From assembly GCA_045630965.1 (NCBI GenBank), contig JAZQTU010000012.1, positions 1 to 64,000 on the forward strand: a stretch of 64,000 bases of DNA, written 5' to 3'. Source of the DNA: HGM04593 sp045630965 (GTDB taxonomy: Bacteria > Bacteroidota > Bacteroidia > Bacteroidales > Bacteroidaceae). Below are positions 27,151 through 36,032 of the stretch, in pieces (position 1 is the stretch's first letter; every line of letters begins with the position of its first letter). Made by a program: the position numbers and the translations under genes. The notes beneath the pieces were generated by a model. That model did no database searches, was not told where the DNA came from, and worked only from the letters and a program-made list of their open reading frames with translations.

Positions 27151-28716
27151 TTATCTGTCAATATCAGGTATGACATAGTCGAGCGATGCACCGATGGTAA
27201 TGAGGTCGGCTATCTTTCCGCCTTTCATAATCTTCTGTGCGGCTGCAATCAACGGCAATCCCATGGGGCGGAACTTCATGCGGTAGGGGCTCTTGTCGCC
27301 GTGGCTCTCGATGAATACGCCGAACTCGCCGCGCGAACCTTCTACTGCTGTGTAGTATTCTCCTTCGGGGAGCTTTATTATAGGCTTGGTCTTTGTCTTG
27401 TAATCGCCTTCGGGGATGTTGTCTATGAGCTGCTCGATAATCTTAATGGACTCGACAATCTCCTCAAGACGTGCCAGCAGGCGGCTGTAGCAGTCGCCTC
27501 CGGTGTGTATTATCTCCTTGAAGTCTACCTTGTCGTACATTGCGTAGGGGTGGCGCTTGCGTACGTCGCATGCCCAGCCTGACGCTCGTCCTGTACAGCC
27601 TGTGGCGCCGAACGAGATGGCGTCGTCGTGCTTCAGCACTCCTACTCCTATCGAGCGTTCACGGAATATTATGTTGTTGACGAATACGTCGTAGTATTCT
27701 CGGAGTCTCTTCTTCTGGTCGTTGCAGTACTCCTTGACTTTTTGGGCAAATCCGGGAGTGATGTCTGCCTGTACGCCACCTATGACATTGTAGTTCTGTA
27801 TGAGGCGTCCGCCGGTGACCTCTTCCATGATATCGAGCACCTTTTCGCGCTCGCGGAATCCGTATATGAACGATGTTATGGCACCCATGTCCATTGCCAT
27901 ACATGAGAACATGAGCAGGTGGGAGTCGATGCGCTGCAACTCGTCCATTATGGTACGTATGTACTGTACACGGTCGGTTACCTCAAGTCCCATGGCTTTC
28001 TCTATGCACATGCAGAGGGCATGGCGGTTCTGGTGCGCGCTGAGGTAGTCAAGACGGTCGGTAAAGGCGAGGGTCTGCGGGTAGGTCTTGCTTTCGCACA
28101 GTTTCTCTATGCCACGGTGGATGTATCCGCAACGTATGTCGATCTTTCTTATGACCTCTCCTTCAACCGAAAGACGGAAACGCAATACTCCGTGTGTGGC
28201 AGGGTGCTGGGGACCGATGTTAATCACATACTGGTCGTAGTGCATTATCTTCAGCTTCTCAACCAGTTCGGCAAGCTGTTTGTCCTCCCTTACCTCGTAT
28301 TCGCGTATAAGATCCTTCTCCTTTTCGCTCTCAAGTCTTATCGGGTTTATGGCTTCGCTTGTGTCATAGTCCTTGCGCAGGGGGTATCCTACCCAGTCGT
28401 TGCGCAGGAAGAGACGGCGCATGTCGGGGTTGCCGTTGAACTCTATACCAAAGAAGTCGTATACCTCGCGTTCGTATAGCTCGGCAATCTTCCATATATC
28501 ACTTACTGTGGGCAACTGTGGGTTTTCCCTGTTTGTGGTCTTTACTGCAAACTCTGCCACTTCGTGTGTATTGCTGTTCTCAAGGATGTATATGGATCCA
28601 AGACCCTCCTCCTGCCAGTCCATGCCTATCATCTCGCGCAGGAAATCCATGCCTTGTGCGCGCTGTTCCAGCATGTGCTGTCGGAACTCCTTGATGTCTA
28701 CCTCTTTTATATTCAT
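27151..28716 (-). CDS. nuoCD: NuoCD, fused complex I subunits C and D
   Basis: 521 residues. The NuoC part (about 1-130) carries ELYEREVYDFFGIEF and RLFLRNDWVGYPLRKDY. The NuoD part (about 150-521) starts with INIGPQHPATHGVLRF and has CGYIHRGIEKLCE and RGEFGVFIESHGDKSPYRMKFR. The fusion is in one continuous frame. The start overlaps the nuoB stop by 4 bp (ATGA). NuoD supplies the quinone-binding His/Tyr region. Confidence 0.96.
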   Translation of the reverse strand: MNIKEVDIKEFRQHMLEQRAQGMDFLREMIGMDWQEEGLGSIYILENSNTHEVAEFAVKTTNRENPQLPTVSDIWKIAELYEREVYDFFGIEFNGNPDMRRLFLRNDWVGYPLRKDYDTSEAINPIRLESEKEKDLIREYEVREDKQLAELVEKLKIMHYDQYVINIGPQHPATHGVLRFRLSVEGEVIRKIDIRCGYIHRGIEKLCESKTYPQTLAFTDRLDYLSAHQNRHALCMCIEKAMGLEVTDRVQYIRTIMDELQRIDSHLLMFSCMAMDMGAITSFIYGFREREKVLDIMEEVTGGRLIQNYNVIGGVQADITPGFAQKVKEYCNDQKKRLREYYDVFVNNIIFRERSIGVGVLKHDDAISFGATGCTGRASGWACDVRKRHPYAMYDKVDFKEIIHTGGDCYSRLLARLEEIVESIKIIEQLIDNIPEGDYKTKTKPIIKLPEGEYYTAVEGSRGEFGVFIESHGDKSPYRMKFRPMGLPLIAAAQKIMKGGKIADLITIGASLDYVIPDIDR

Positions 28717-29360
28717 GATTCCTTGGTATCGTTGCTGTTGTCAATAGGGTAGTTGGTCACTATTATAGGTTCGTTAGGCATGTCGCCCGGGTGCTGGTGT
28801 ATGTTCTTGCCACCGAAGAACTTCTCTACCTTAACCTTGCGCTGCAACTGCATCATGCCGTAGAGTATGGCTTCGGGGCGGGGAGGACATCCCGGAATGT
28901 ATACGTCGACCGGAATAATCTTGTCTATTCCGTTGAGTACATGGTACGACCCTTTGAAAGGACCTCCGCTTATGGCGCATCCGCCTACGGCTATCACATA
29001 CTTGGGCTCTGCCATCTGGTCGTAGAGGCGCTTGAGCACCGGAGCCATCTTGTGGGTGATTGTTCCTGCGCACATTATGAGGTCGGCCTGACGGGGGGAG
29101 TTACGTGTTACCTCAAACCCGAAGCGGGCGAAGTCGTAACGCGCTGCACCTACTGACATGAACTCTATACCGCAACAGCTGGTAGCAAATGTAAGAGACC
29201 ACAACGAATTGCTGCGGCCCCAGTTTATCAGTTCGTCGAGCTTGCCCAGTACAACGCTGGTGCGCTCCTTGTTAATCTCGGCAATGAGTGATTCAAGGGT
29301 CTCGTTATCCTTGAACTCATCGTATGGTATCGATTTGATTTCCGGCTTTTTCATTTCCAT
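28713..29360 (-). CDS. nuoB: NuoB, complex I N2 cluster subunit
   Basis: 215 residues. The tandem Cys62-Cys63, Cys128 and Cys158 match the N2 [4Fe-4S] ligands (ATSCCGIEF, VGGCAISGG, YIPGCPPRPEA). The start may be either of two close Met codons (MEMKK); the second gives the usual 4-bp overlap with nuoA. The N-terminal ~40 residues before the conserved core are extra. Confidence 0.96.
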   Translation of the reverse strand: MEMKKPEIKSIPYDEFKDNETLESLIAEINKERTSVVLGKLDELINWGRSNSLWSLTFATSCCGIEFMSVGAARYDFARFGFEVTRNSPRQADLIMCAGTITHKMAPVLKRLYDQMAEPKYVIAVGGCAISGGPFKGSYHVLNGIDKIIPVDVYIPGCPPRPEAILYGMMQLQRKVKVEKFFGGKNIHQHPGDMPNEPIIVTNYPIDNSNDTKES

Positions 29361-29701
29361 TCAAGGGCTTTTTTGCGCCATGCATATGCAAGGCCTAATA
29401 TAAGGAAAAAGAGAAAGAAGAGTACACCTACAAGGGCTTTAATACCTAATTCCTGAACAATGGTTGCCCATGGGAATAGAAATATGGCCTCGATGTCGAA
29501 CATCAGGAACAGGATGGCGAAAAGGTAGTATCCTGCCTTGAAGTGAACCCATGTCTGTCCTTGCGTCGGTACACCACATTCATATGTCTCGCTCTTCTGG
29601 CGGTTGAATGTGCGTGGCGAAATCCATCGTGTGACAATCATGGCTACTCCGACGAATGCCACCGATGCGATAATCATTGTAAAAAGCAATACCAGATTCA
29701 T
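29351..29701 (-). CDS. nuoA: NuoA, complex I membrane subunit A
   Basis: 116 residues, three membrane helices. Contains KSETYECGVPTQGQTWVHFKAGYYLFAILFLMFDIEAIFLFPW, written here only to name the family block (key residues YECG and FDIE). First gene of the nuo cluster. A dispersed repeat and a candidate promoter lie in its upstream 130 bp. Confidence 0.94.
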   Translation of the reverse strand: MNLVLLFTMIIASVAFVGVAMIVTRWISPRTFNRQKSETYECGVPTQGQTWVHFKAGYYLFAILFLMFDIEAIFLFPWATIVQELGIKALVGVLFFLFFLILGLAYAWRKKALEWK

Positions 29702-29722
29702 TTTATTATAATGTTTTTAAGA

Positions 29723-29752
29723 GATCCTTCGCGCTGCTCAGGATGACAAATT
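29723..29752. repeat. CTCAGGATGACAA-type repeat inside the nuo leader
   Basis: GATCCTTCGCGCTGCTCAGG followed by atgacaaatt. Same family as 19611-19636. It lies between the candidate nuo promoter and nuoA, so it would be transcribed in the leader. Confidence 0.6.
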
Positions 29753-29768
29753 CTTTTGGTAAACCTCA

Positions 29769-29776
29769 CAAAGGTA
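29769..29776 (-). promoter_or_regulatory. Candidate -7 element for the nuo operon
   Basis: The minus strand reads TACCTTTG, an exact TAnnTTTG match, 68 bp upstream of the nuoA start. No clear -33 element. Read-through from the ZIP gene is an alternative source of transcription. Confidence 0.45.
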
Positions 29777-29834
29777 CTCAATTCATAAAACGGCGATTTT
29801 TCATTATCACATTAAAAAATTCCATTTTCATTCT

Positions 29835-30608
29835 TTATCCGATAATGACATCCAATGCCATCATCAATACAAACCCGGCAGCGAAACCGATTGTTCCGAC
29901 ATTGCTGTGCTCTCCGGCTTGTGACGAAGGAATAAGTTCTTCTACCACAACGTATAGCATGGCTCCTGCTGCAAAGGCAAGCAATAACGGCATGGATGAT
30001 ATGTTCTCGCCAAGGAAAATTATTGTGGATACTGCCGCTATAGGTTCTACAAGTCCCGACAAGGCGCCCCATGTGAATGAGGTCAATCGGCTTTTGCCCT
30101 CCTTGCGCAACGGTACGGCAATGATCGCTCCTTCGGGTATGTTCTGTATTGCCATACCTGCCGACAAGGCGAGTGCACCCGACAATGTGAGGTTCGCATC
30201 GCCGTTCATTACGCCGGCAAAGACTACACCGACAGCCATGCCTTCGGGGATGTTGTGAAGGGCTACGGCGAGTATCATCTTTATTGAACGGGGCAGTTTC
30301 GATTTGGGACCCTCCGCCTCTGTGCCGTCAACGTGCTGGTGGGGGATGACGGAGTCGAGCAACAGGAGAAAGCAGATACCGGCAATGAAGCCGACGAATA
30401 CTTTCCATGTGCCTCCGGACCCTTCGGCTGTCTGCTCAAAGGCCGGTTGCAGCAACGACCAGAAGCTCGCGGCAATCATCACTCCCGATGCAAAGCCGAG
30501 CATTGCCCTGTTGAGAAGGTCCGAAATCCTGTCGCGCAGCATGAATACCATTGCTGCGCCTATAGCGGTTCCTAAAAACGGAACAATCAATCCTGTCAGA
30601 ATTTCCAT
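29835..30608 (-). CDS. ZIP-family (GufA-like) divalent metal transporter
   Basis: 257 residues, about eight membrane helices. The two metal-site motifs are His118-Asn-Ile-Pro-Glu-Gly (HNIPEG) and QNIPEG at 155-160. The variable loop around residues 88-105 carries PHQHVDG, a short His-containing stretch. ZIP proteins import zinc or related divalent metals into the cytoplasm. It is upstream of nuo on the same strand but separated by 133 bp with its own promoter-like site. Confidence 0.88.
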   Translation of the reverse strand: MEILTGLIVPFLGTAIGAAMVFMLRDRISDLLNRAMLGFASGVMIAASFWSLLQPAFEQTAEGSGGTWKVFVGFIAGICFLLLLDSVIPHQHVDGTEAEGPKSKLPRSIKMILAVALHNIPEGMAVGVVFAGVMNGDANLTLSGALALSAGMAIQNIPEGAIIAVPLRKEGKSRLTSFTWGALSGLVEPIAAVSTIIFLGENISSMPLLLAFAAGAMLYVVVEELIPSSQAGEHSNVGTIGFAAGFVLMMALDVIIG

Positions 30609-30641
30609 ATATCTATGTTTTGTTTGATTCTACACTATGTG

Positions 30642-30670
30642 CAAATTTATAAAAAACAATATACTGTCAA
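30642..30670 (-). promoter_or_regulatory. Candidate promoter for the ZIP transporter
   Basis: The minus strand shows TTG at 30670-30668 and, 18 bp later, TAAATTTG (30649-30642), a full TAnnTTTG match. It is 34 bp before the start codon. Confidence 0.55.
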
Positions 30671-30743
30671 TTATTTTGGCATAATAATTGTTTGACAATG
30701 CAACAAAAGTTTCTGAAATTTCCTTAAATATGATTTTTATGGT

Positions 30744-30751
30744 TACCTTTG
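30744..30751 (+). promoter_or_regulatory. Candidate -7 element for purL
   Basis: TACCTTTG followed by C matches TAnnTTTG and lies 80 bp before the purL ATG. It is divergent from the ZIP promoter. Confidence 0.6.
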
Positions 30752-30764
30752 CAAATAGTACAAA

Positions 30765-30794
30765 GTCTATTCCGTCCCAATGGACCTGATAGAC
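30765..30794 (+). promoter_or_regulatory. Hairpin in the purL leader
   Basis: GTCTAT (30765-30770) pairs with ATAGAC (30789-30794), and inside it GTCC (30774-30777) pairs with GGAC (30782-30785). It begins about 8 nt after the expected transcription start. No match to a known purine riboswitch core was recognised. Confidence 0.45.
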
Positions 30795-30831
30795 CCACAT
30801 AGACTCAAAAGACTTTATAAAAACTGATTAT

Positions 30832-33800
30832 ATGATTTACTTTTTCACTACATCGAACCGTACGGTTATTGCAACCCAGGTGAATAATGTATTGTCGGCA
30901 AACGACATTGAAAAGCTTTGTTGGCTCTATGGCGAGGCTACACCTGTAGAGGGTGAGGCTATGGAGGGATACTTCGTTGGTCCCCGCCGAGAGATGATCA
31001 CTCCATGGAGTACCAATGCTGTTGAAATAACACAGAACATGGGTATCGAGGGCGTTGTCCGCATCGAGGAGTACTATCCTGTAAAGGATGAGAATGCTGA
31101 ATATGACCCGATGTTGCAGCGCATGTATCATGGTCTTGACCAGGAAATATTTACAGTAAATATACAGCCCAAGCCAATCGAGTTTATCGAGGATCTTGAC
31201 AGCTACAATGAGCAGGAGGGTCTTGCTCTCTCAAAAGAGGAAATTGACTATCTGCATCGCGTTGAGGGCGAGCTTGGTCGCAAACTTACCGACAGTGAGG
31301 TGTTCGGCTTTGCACAGATCAACTCGGAGCACTGCCGTCACAAAATCTTCGGCGGTACATTCATCATCGACGGTGAGGAGATGCCTTCGTCACTCTTCGC
31401 AATGATCAAGCGTACAACCAACGAGAACCGCAACAGCATTATCTCTGCATACAAGGATAACGTTGCATTCGCACAGGGTCCTGTTGTTGAACAGTTCGCT
31501 CCGGCCGACCACTCAATTCCCGACTATTTCGTTATAAAGGATATCGAGACTGTTATCTCATTGAAGGCTGAAACACATAACTTCCCTACAACAGTAGAAC
31601 CGTTCAACGGTGCATCTACCGGTACCGGTGGTGAAATCCGTGACCGTATGGGTGGTGGTAAGGGTTCATGGCCTATCGCAGGTACTGCTGTGTATATGAC
31701 ATCTTATCCACGTACATACAACGACCGCAAGTGGGAAGAGGTTCTTCCTGTACGCAAATGGTTGTATCAGACACCTGAACAGATCCTTACAAAGGCATCA
31801 AACGGTGCTTCTGACTTCGGTAACAAGTTCGGTCAGCCACTTATCTGTGGTTCTGTGCTTACATTCGAGCATAAGGAGAATAATGAGGTTTACGGTTACG
31901 ACAAGGTTATCATGCTTGCCGGTGGTGTGGGCTACGGTACACGTCGTGACTGTCTCAAGGGTGCTCCGGAACCAGGTAACAAGGTTATCGTTATGGGTGG
32001 TGACAACTACCGCATCGGTCTTGGTGGTGGTTCGGTATCTTCGGTTGATACAGGACGTTACTCTTCGGGTATCGAACTTAACGCTGTTCAGCGTGCCAAC
32101 GCCGAAATGCAGAAGCGTGCATACAACGTTGTACGTGCTCTCTGCGAGGATGATACTAACCCTGTGGTTTCAATCCACGACCATGGTTCTGCTGGTCACG
32201 TTAACTGTCTCTCGGAACTTGTTGAGGAGTGCGGTGGTCTTATCAACATGGCGAACCTGCCTGTTGGTGACAGCACATTGTCGGCAAAGGAAATCATTGC
32301 CAACGAGTCTCAGGAGCGTATGGGATTGCTCATCAAGGAGGATGCTATCGAATATGTACGCAAGGTTGCTGAGCGTGAGCGTGCTCCTATGTATGTCGTA
32401 GGTGAGACAACCGGTGATGCCCGTTTTGCTTTCGAGCAGGCTGACGGCAAGCGTCCATTCGACCTCTCTGTAAGCCAGATGTTCGGTTCTTCTCCAAAGA
32501 CATATATGGTTGACAAGACCGTTGAGCGTCACTATAAGGATGCTGAATACGATGCAGAAAATATCGAAGAATACTTGACTGTCGTTCTTCGTCTTGAGGC
32601 TGTTGCATGTAAGGGCTGGTTGACAAACAAGGTTGACCGTACGGTAACAGGTAAAATTGCACGTCAGCAGTGTCAGGGCGAAATCCAGTTGCCTTTGAGC
32701 GACTGTGGTGTCGTTACACTTGACTATCGTGGAACAAAGGGTATCGCAACATCTATCGGTCACGCTCCACAGGCTGGTCTTGCTGACCCTGCCAAGGGTT
32801 CTGTCCTTGCAGTTTCAGAGGCGTTGACAAACATTGCTCTTGCTCCTCTTGCAAACGGTATCAAGAGTATCTCGTTGAGTGCGAACTGGATGTGGCCATG
32901 TCGTTCACAAGAGGGTGAGGACGCACGTCTCTATCGTGGTGTTGAGGCTCTTAGCGATTTCTGCTGCGATCTCAAGATAAACGTTCCTACAGGTAAGGAT
33001 TCTCTTTCTATGACACAGAAATATCCTGACGGTACAAAGGTAATCAGCCCGGGTACTGTTATCGTTTCTGCCGGTGGTGAGGTTTCTGACATCCGCAAGG
33101 TTGTTTCTCCTGTAATGGTTAACGAGCCAAAGAGCGCATTCTATCATATCGACTTCAGTTTTGACCACTTGCGTCTTGGTGGTTCTGCTTTCGCACAGAC
33201 ACGCAACTGCATCGGTGACGATGTTCCAACCGTTGCAAACCCTGAATACTTCGCTGAGGCTTTCGATGCTGTACAGCGTCTTGTGAAAGAGGGTATTGTA
33301 ATGGCCGGTCACGATATCTCTGCCGGTGGTCTTATTACAACATTGCTTGAAATGTGTTTTGCAAACACAACAGGCGGTATGGAAATCGATCTTAACAGTG
33401 TTGTTGAAAAGGATATTGTAAAATTGTTGTTCGCAGAGAACCCTGCATTGGTTATTCAGGTAGCCGACAAGGACAAGTGCCGTATGCAGGAAATCCTCGA
33501 CGAGGCAGGTGTTTGCTTCGTTAAGATTGGTACACCATGCGAAAAACGTCATATCGCTGTTGCAAAGGACAAGCGTACACGTCTGTTCGACATCGAACAC
33601 TACCGCGATGTATGGTTCGACAGCTCATATCTCATGGACCTCAAGCAGAGCTTCAACGGCACTGCAAGCGAGCGTCTCCAGAACTACAAGAACCAGCCTC
33701 TGCGCTTCCGCTTGCCTTCACGCTTCAGCGGTATGCTCAAGGATTACGGCATGTCGGCTGACCGTCGCGAGAAATCGGGTGTACGTGCGGCAATTATCCG

Positions 33801-34533
33801 TGAGAAGGGTACAAACGGCGAACGCGAAATGGCATACGCTATGCACCTTGCAGGCTTTGATGTAAAGGACGTTACAATGACCGACCTTATCAGCGGCCGA
33901 GAGACACTCGACGAGGTGAACTTCATCGTATTCTGCGGTGGTTTCTCTAACTCTGACGTTCTTGGCTCTGCAAAGGGATGGGCCGGTGGATTCCTCTTCA
34001 ATCCTAAGGCTAAGGCTGCTCTTGACCGTTTCTACCAGCGTGAGGATACTCTTTCACTCGGTATCTGTAACGGTTGCCAGTTGATGATGGAACTTAACCT
34101 CATCAACCCTGAATATGCAGAACGTGGACGTATGTTGCACAACAATTCACACAAGTTCGAGTCTTCATTCGTTGGTGTGAATATACCACAGAACAACAGT
34201 GTTCTCTTCGGTTCACTTTCAAATAGCCGTCTTGGTGTTTGGGTGGCTCACGGTGAGGGTAAGTTCTCATTGCCATATGAGGCTGAAAAGTACAACATCG
34301 TTGCACAGTATGCTTACGAAGGCTATCCAGCTAACCCTAACGGCTCTGACTACAATGTAGCGGCTCTTGCAAGTGCCAACGGCCGTCATGTGGCTATGAT
34401 GCCTCACCCAGAACGTGCAATCTTCCCATGGCAGTGTGCTACATACCCGGCTAATCACCTTGCCGATGATGTAACACCATGGATTGAGATATTCCGTAAT
34501 GCGTACAACTGGGTTGCAGAAAAGGTGAAGTGA
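30832..34533 (+). CDS. purL: Phosphoribosylformylglycinamidine synthase, single-chain type
   Basis: 1233 residues, the large proteobacterial/eukaryotic-like form with the amidotransferase fused to the C-terminus. It converts FGAR to FGAM in purine synthesis using glutamine and ATP. Visible features: an N-terminal PurS-like part; the ATP/FGAR-binding synthase core (FGFAQINSEHCRHKIFGG, TGTGGEIRDRMGGGKGS); and a class I glutaminase with nucleophile Cys1079 in GICNGCQ and the triad His/Glu in MMPHPERA. Lone gene with its own promoter and structured leader. Confidence 0.97.
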   Translation: MIYFFTTSNRTVIATQVNNVLSANDIEKLCWLYGEATPVEGEAMEGYFVGPRREMITPWSTNAVEITQNMGIEGVVRIEEYYPVKDENAEYDPMLQRMYHGLDQEIFTVNIQPKPIEFIEDLDSYNEQEGLALSKEEIDYLHRVEGELGRKLTDSEVFGFAQINSEHCRHKIFGGTFIIDGEEMPSSLFAMIKRTTNENRNSIISAYKDNVAFAQGPVVEQFAPADHSIPDYFVIKDIETVISLKAETHNFPTTVEPFNGASTGTGGEIRDRMGGGKGSWPIAGTAVYMTSYPRTYNDRKWEEVLPVRKWLYQTPEQILTKASNGASDFGNKFGQPLICGSVLTFEHKENNEVYGYDKVIMLAGGVGYGTRRDCLKGAPEPGNKVIVMGGDNYRIGLGGGSVSSVDTGRYSSGIELNAVQRANAEMQKRAYNVVRALCEDDTNPVVSIHDHGSAGHVNCLSELVEECGGLINMANLPVGDSTLSAKEIIANESQERMGLLIKEDAIEYVRKVAERERAPMYVVGETTGDARFAFEQADGKRPFDLSVSQMFGSSPKTYMVDKTVERHYKDAEYDAENIEEYLTVVLRLEAVACKGWLTNKVDRTVTGKIARQQCQGEIQLPLSDCGVVTLDYRGTKGIATSIGHAPQAGLADPAKGSVLAVSEALTNIALAPLANGIKSISLSANWMWPCRSQEGEDARLYRGVEALSDFCCDLKINVPTGKDSLSMTQKYPDGTKVISPGTVIVSAGGEVSDIRKVVSPVMVNEPKSAFYHIDFSFDHLRLGGSAFAQTRNCIGDDVPTVANPEYFAEAFDAVQRLVKEGIVMAGHDISAGGLITTLLEMCFANTTGGMEIDLNSVVEKDIVKLLFAENPALVIQVADKDKCRMQEILDEAGVCFVKIGTPCEKRHIAVAKDKRTRLFDIEHYRDVWFDSSYLMDLKQSFNGTASERLQNYKNQPLRFRLPSRFSGMLKDYGMSADRREKSGVRAAIIREKGTNGEREMAYAMHLAGFDVKDVTMTDLISGRETLDEVNFIVFCGGFSNSDVLGSAKGWAGGFLFNPKAKAALDRFYQREDTLSLGICNGCQLMMELNLINPEYAERGRMLHNNSHKFESSFVGVNIPQNNSVLFGSLSNSRLGVWVAHGEGKFSLPYEAEKYNIVAQYAYEGYPANPNGSDYNVAALASANGRHVAMMPHPERAIFPWQCATYPANHLADDVTPWIEIFRNAYNWVAEKVK

Positions 34534-34563
34534 AATGACTAAAAAGTAAATTTCTGCGTTACG

Positions 34564-34622
34564 CTTGCCCTATAAATCCTCATTTACACAAAAGTAAACT
34601 GCGGTTTATCGGGCTTCGCAAG
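34564..34622. repeat. Imperfect inverted repeat downstream of purL
   Basis: CTTGC/GCAAG at the ends, then CCC-TATAAA with TTTAT-c-GGG, and TTTAC/GTAAA around the loop. It may act as the purL terminator, although no U tract follows directly, or it may be another structured repeat. Confidence 0.45.
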
Positions 34623-34665
34623 CCTTGAACTTTATCTTTTTATTCATTCCACTAAATATAAGAAT

Positions 34666-34732
34666 TGTAGGGGCAGGGTCTGCCTGCCCTTCTATAAATA
34701 AGTACATTCAGGGGCAGGCATTAGCCTGTCTC
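34666..34732 (+). repeat. Dispersed TGTAGGGGC repeat, copy 4, with a second half-element
   Basis: TGTAGGGGCAGGGTCTGCC continuing tgccc at 34666-34689 is identical over 24 nt to the reverse complement of 18829-18852. A related palindromic piece, GGGGCAGGCATTAGCCTGTC, follows at 34711-34730. Confidence 0.7.
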
Positions 34733-34757
34733 TGTGTTTAATATCATTTTACGGTTG

Positions 34758-34832
34758 TTGTCATTCTGAACAGATGTGAAGAATCTTATAACCGTACAGT
34801 GCATGGATACTTCGCTGCGCTCAGTATGACAA
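34758..34832. repeat. Paired CTCAG(T/G)ATGACAA repeat forming a 75-bp inverted repeat
   Basis: Left end TTGTCATTCTGA (34758-34769) and right end TCAGTATGACAA (34821-34832) are complementary at 11 of 12 positions. The right arm TTCGCTGCGCTCAGTATGAC relates it to the repeats at 19611 and 29723. The 350-bp gap before the chromate genes (34534-34884) holds only these repeats. Confidence 0.6.
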
Positions 34833-34884
34833 AGACACTCCTGCCCAATCTCGATATTGTTACTCTGTCTTTTAAATTAAACAT

Positions 34885-35430
34885 ATGCCAACCTCTCTTT
34901 TTAAACTCTTTACAACCTTCTTCCGCATCGGACTGTTCACTTTCGGTGGAGGATATGCCATGATACCGCTCATTGAGCGTGATGTCGTGGAACGCAACGG
35001 TTGGCTGCAACGCAATGAATTTGTCGACTTGCTTGCTCTTGCACAGTCGGCACCCGGAGTGTTTGCTGTAAATATGTCTGTATTCATCGGTTACAGGTTG
35101 CGTGGTATAAGTGGTGCTTTGGCTGCTGCGTTAGGTTGTGCTCTGCCATCGGTGGTGATAATACTTCTGATAGCACTTTTCTTCCGCCAGTTCCGTCATA
35201 TTGAGGTTGTGGACAATATCTTCAAGGGCTTGCGTCCTGTGGTGGTGGCGCTCATTGCTGTTCCGGTATTCAACGTTGCGAAGAGTGCAAAGATAGGGTG
35301 GGCAACGCTGTGGATACCTGTGCTGTCGGCACTGCTAATAGTCTTTGCCGGTGTTTCACCTATTTATATAATATTAATAGCCGGTATTGCGGGTTTCCTG
35401 TACGGCAGGCTGAAAGGAGGTGAGGCATGA
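34885..35430 (+). CDS. Chromate transporter half-subunit 1 (short-chain CHR family)
   Basis: 181 residues, one CHR domain. The signature GLFTFGGGYAMIPLIERDVV near the N-terminus and SAPGVFAVNMSVFIGYRL fit the family, with five to six hydrophobic segments. Short-chain CHR proteins work as pairs with opposite topology and move chromate, or perhaps sulfate-like anions, across the membrane. The stop overlaps the start of the next gene by 4 bp. Confidence 0.88.
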   Translation: MPTSLFKLFTTFFRIGLFTFGGGYAMIPLIERDVVERNGWLQRNEFVDLLALAQSAPGVFAVNMSVFIGYRLRGISGALAAALGCALPSVVIILLIALFFRQFRHIEVVDNIFKGLRPVVVALIAVPVFNVAKSAKIGWATLWIPVLSALLIVFAGVSPIYIILIAGIAGFLYGRLKGGEA

Positions 35431-36014
35431 TGCTCTTCCTTGAACTTTTCTATACATTCCTCAAGATTGGAATGTTCTCCTTTGGTGGAGGATACGGCAT
35501 GCTCTCTGTTATTCAGGGCGAGGTGGTTGTGCGTCATGGTTGGTTGTCGGCATCGGAATTTACCGATATTGTTGCCGTAAGCCAGATGACTCCTGGACCT
35601 ATAGGAATAAACTCTGCTACTTATGTGGGTTATACAGCCGTACTGAACAGCGGTGCGCAGGAATGGCTTGCTGTAATAGGCTCTCTTGTAGCCTCTTTTG
35701 CGGTAATGTTACCGTCGATAGTGCTGATGCTGCTTGTAAGCCGTTTCTTCATGAAGTACAGCAGGCATCGTAGTGTTGAGGATGTCTTCAAGGCACTGCG
35801 CCCGGCTGTGGTGGGTTTGATTGCTTCGGCTGCGTTGTTGTTGATGACAAAGGAGAACTTCGGTTCGCCTGTCGATGCTTCATTGCAGTTCGGTGTGAGC
35901 GTGGCGCTGTTTGTCGCAGCATTCGTTGCCATGAAATTCTTCAAGATTAGCCCAATACTAATTCTTCTCCTTGCCGGAATCTTTGGCGGAGTGTTTTATG
36001 GAATAGTGGGGTAG
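35427..36014 (+). CDS. Chromate transporter half-subunit 2 (short-chain CHR family)
   Basis: 195 residues, paralogous to the previous gene. GMFSFGGGYGMLSVIQGEVV and SQMTPGPIGINSATYVGY are the CHR motifs. The ATGA overlap indicates coupled translation. It ends 18 bp from the convergent uvrA stop, and no hairpin was seen in that gap. Confidence 0.88.
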   Translation: MMLFLELFYTFLKIGMFSFGGGYGMLSVIQGEVVVRHGWLSASEFTDIVAVSQMTPGPIGINSATYVGYTAVLNSGAQEWLAVIGSLVASFAVMLPSIVLMLLVSRFFMKYSRHRSVEDVFKALRPAVVGLIASAALLLMTKENFGSPVDASLQFGVSVALFVAAFVAMKFFKISPILILLLAGIFGGVFYGIVG

Positions 36015-36032
36015 TAAGGTGGCTAAGGGTGA

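Noticed and set aside
34885..36014. Frameshifted single chromate transporter
   Set aside because: Both halves have complete CHR domains and an ATGA overlap, as in genuine two-gene short-chain CHR pairs.
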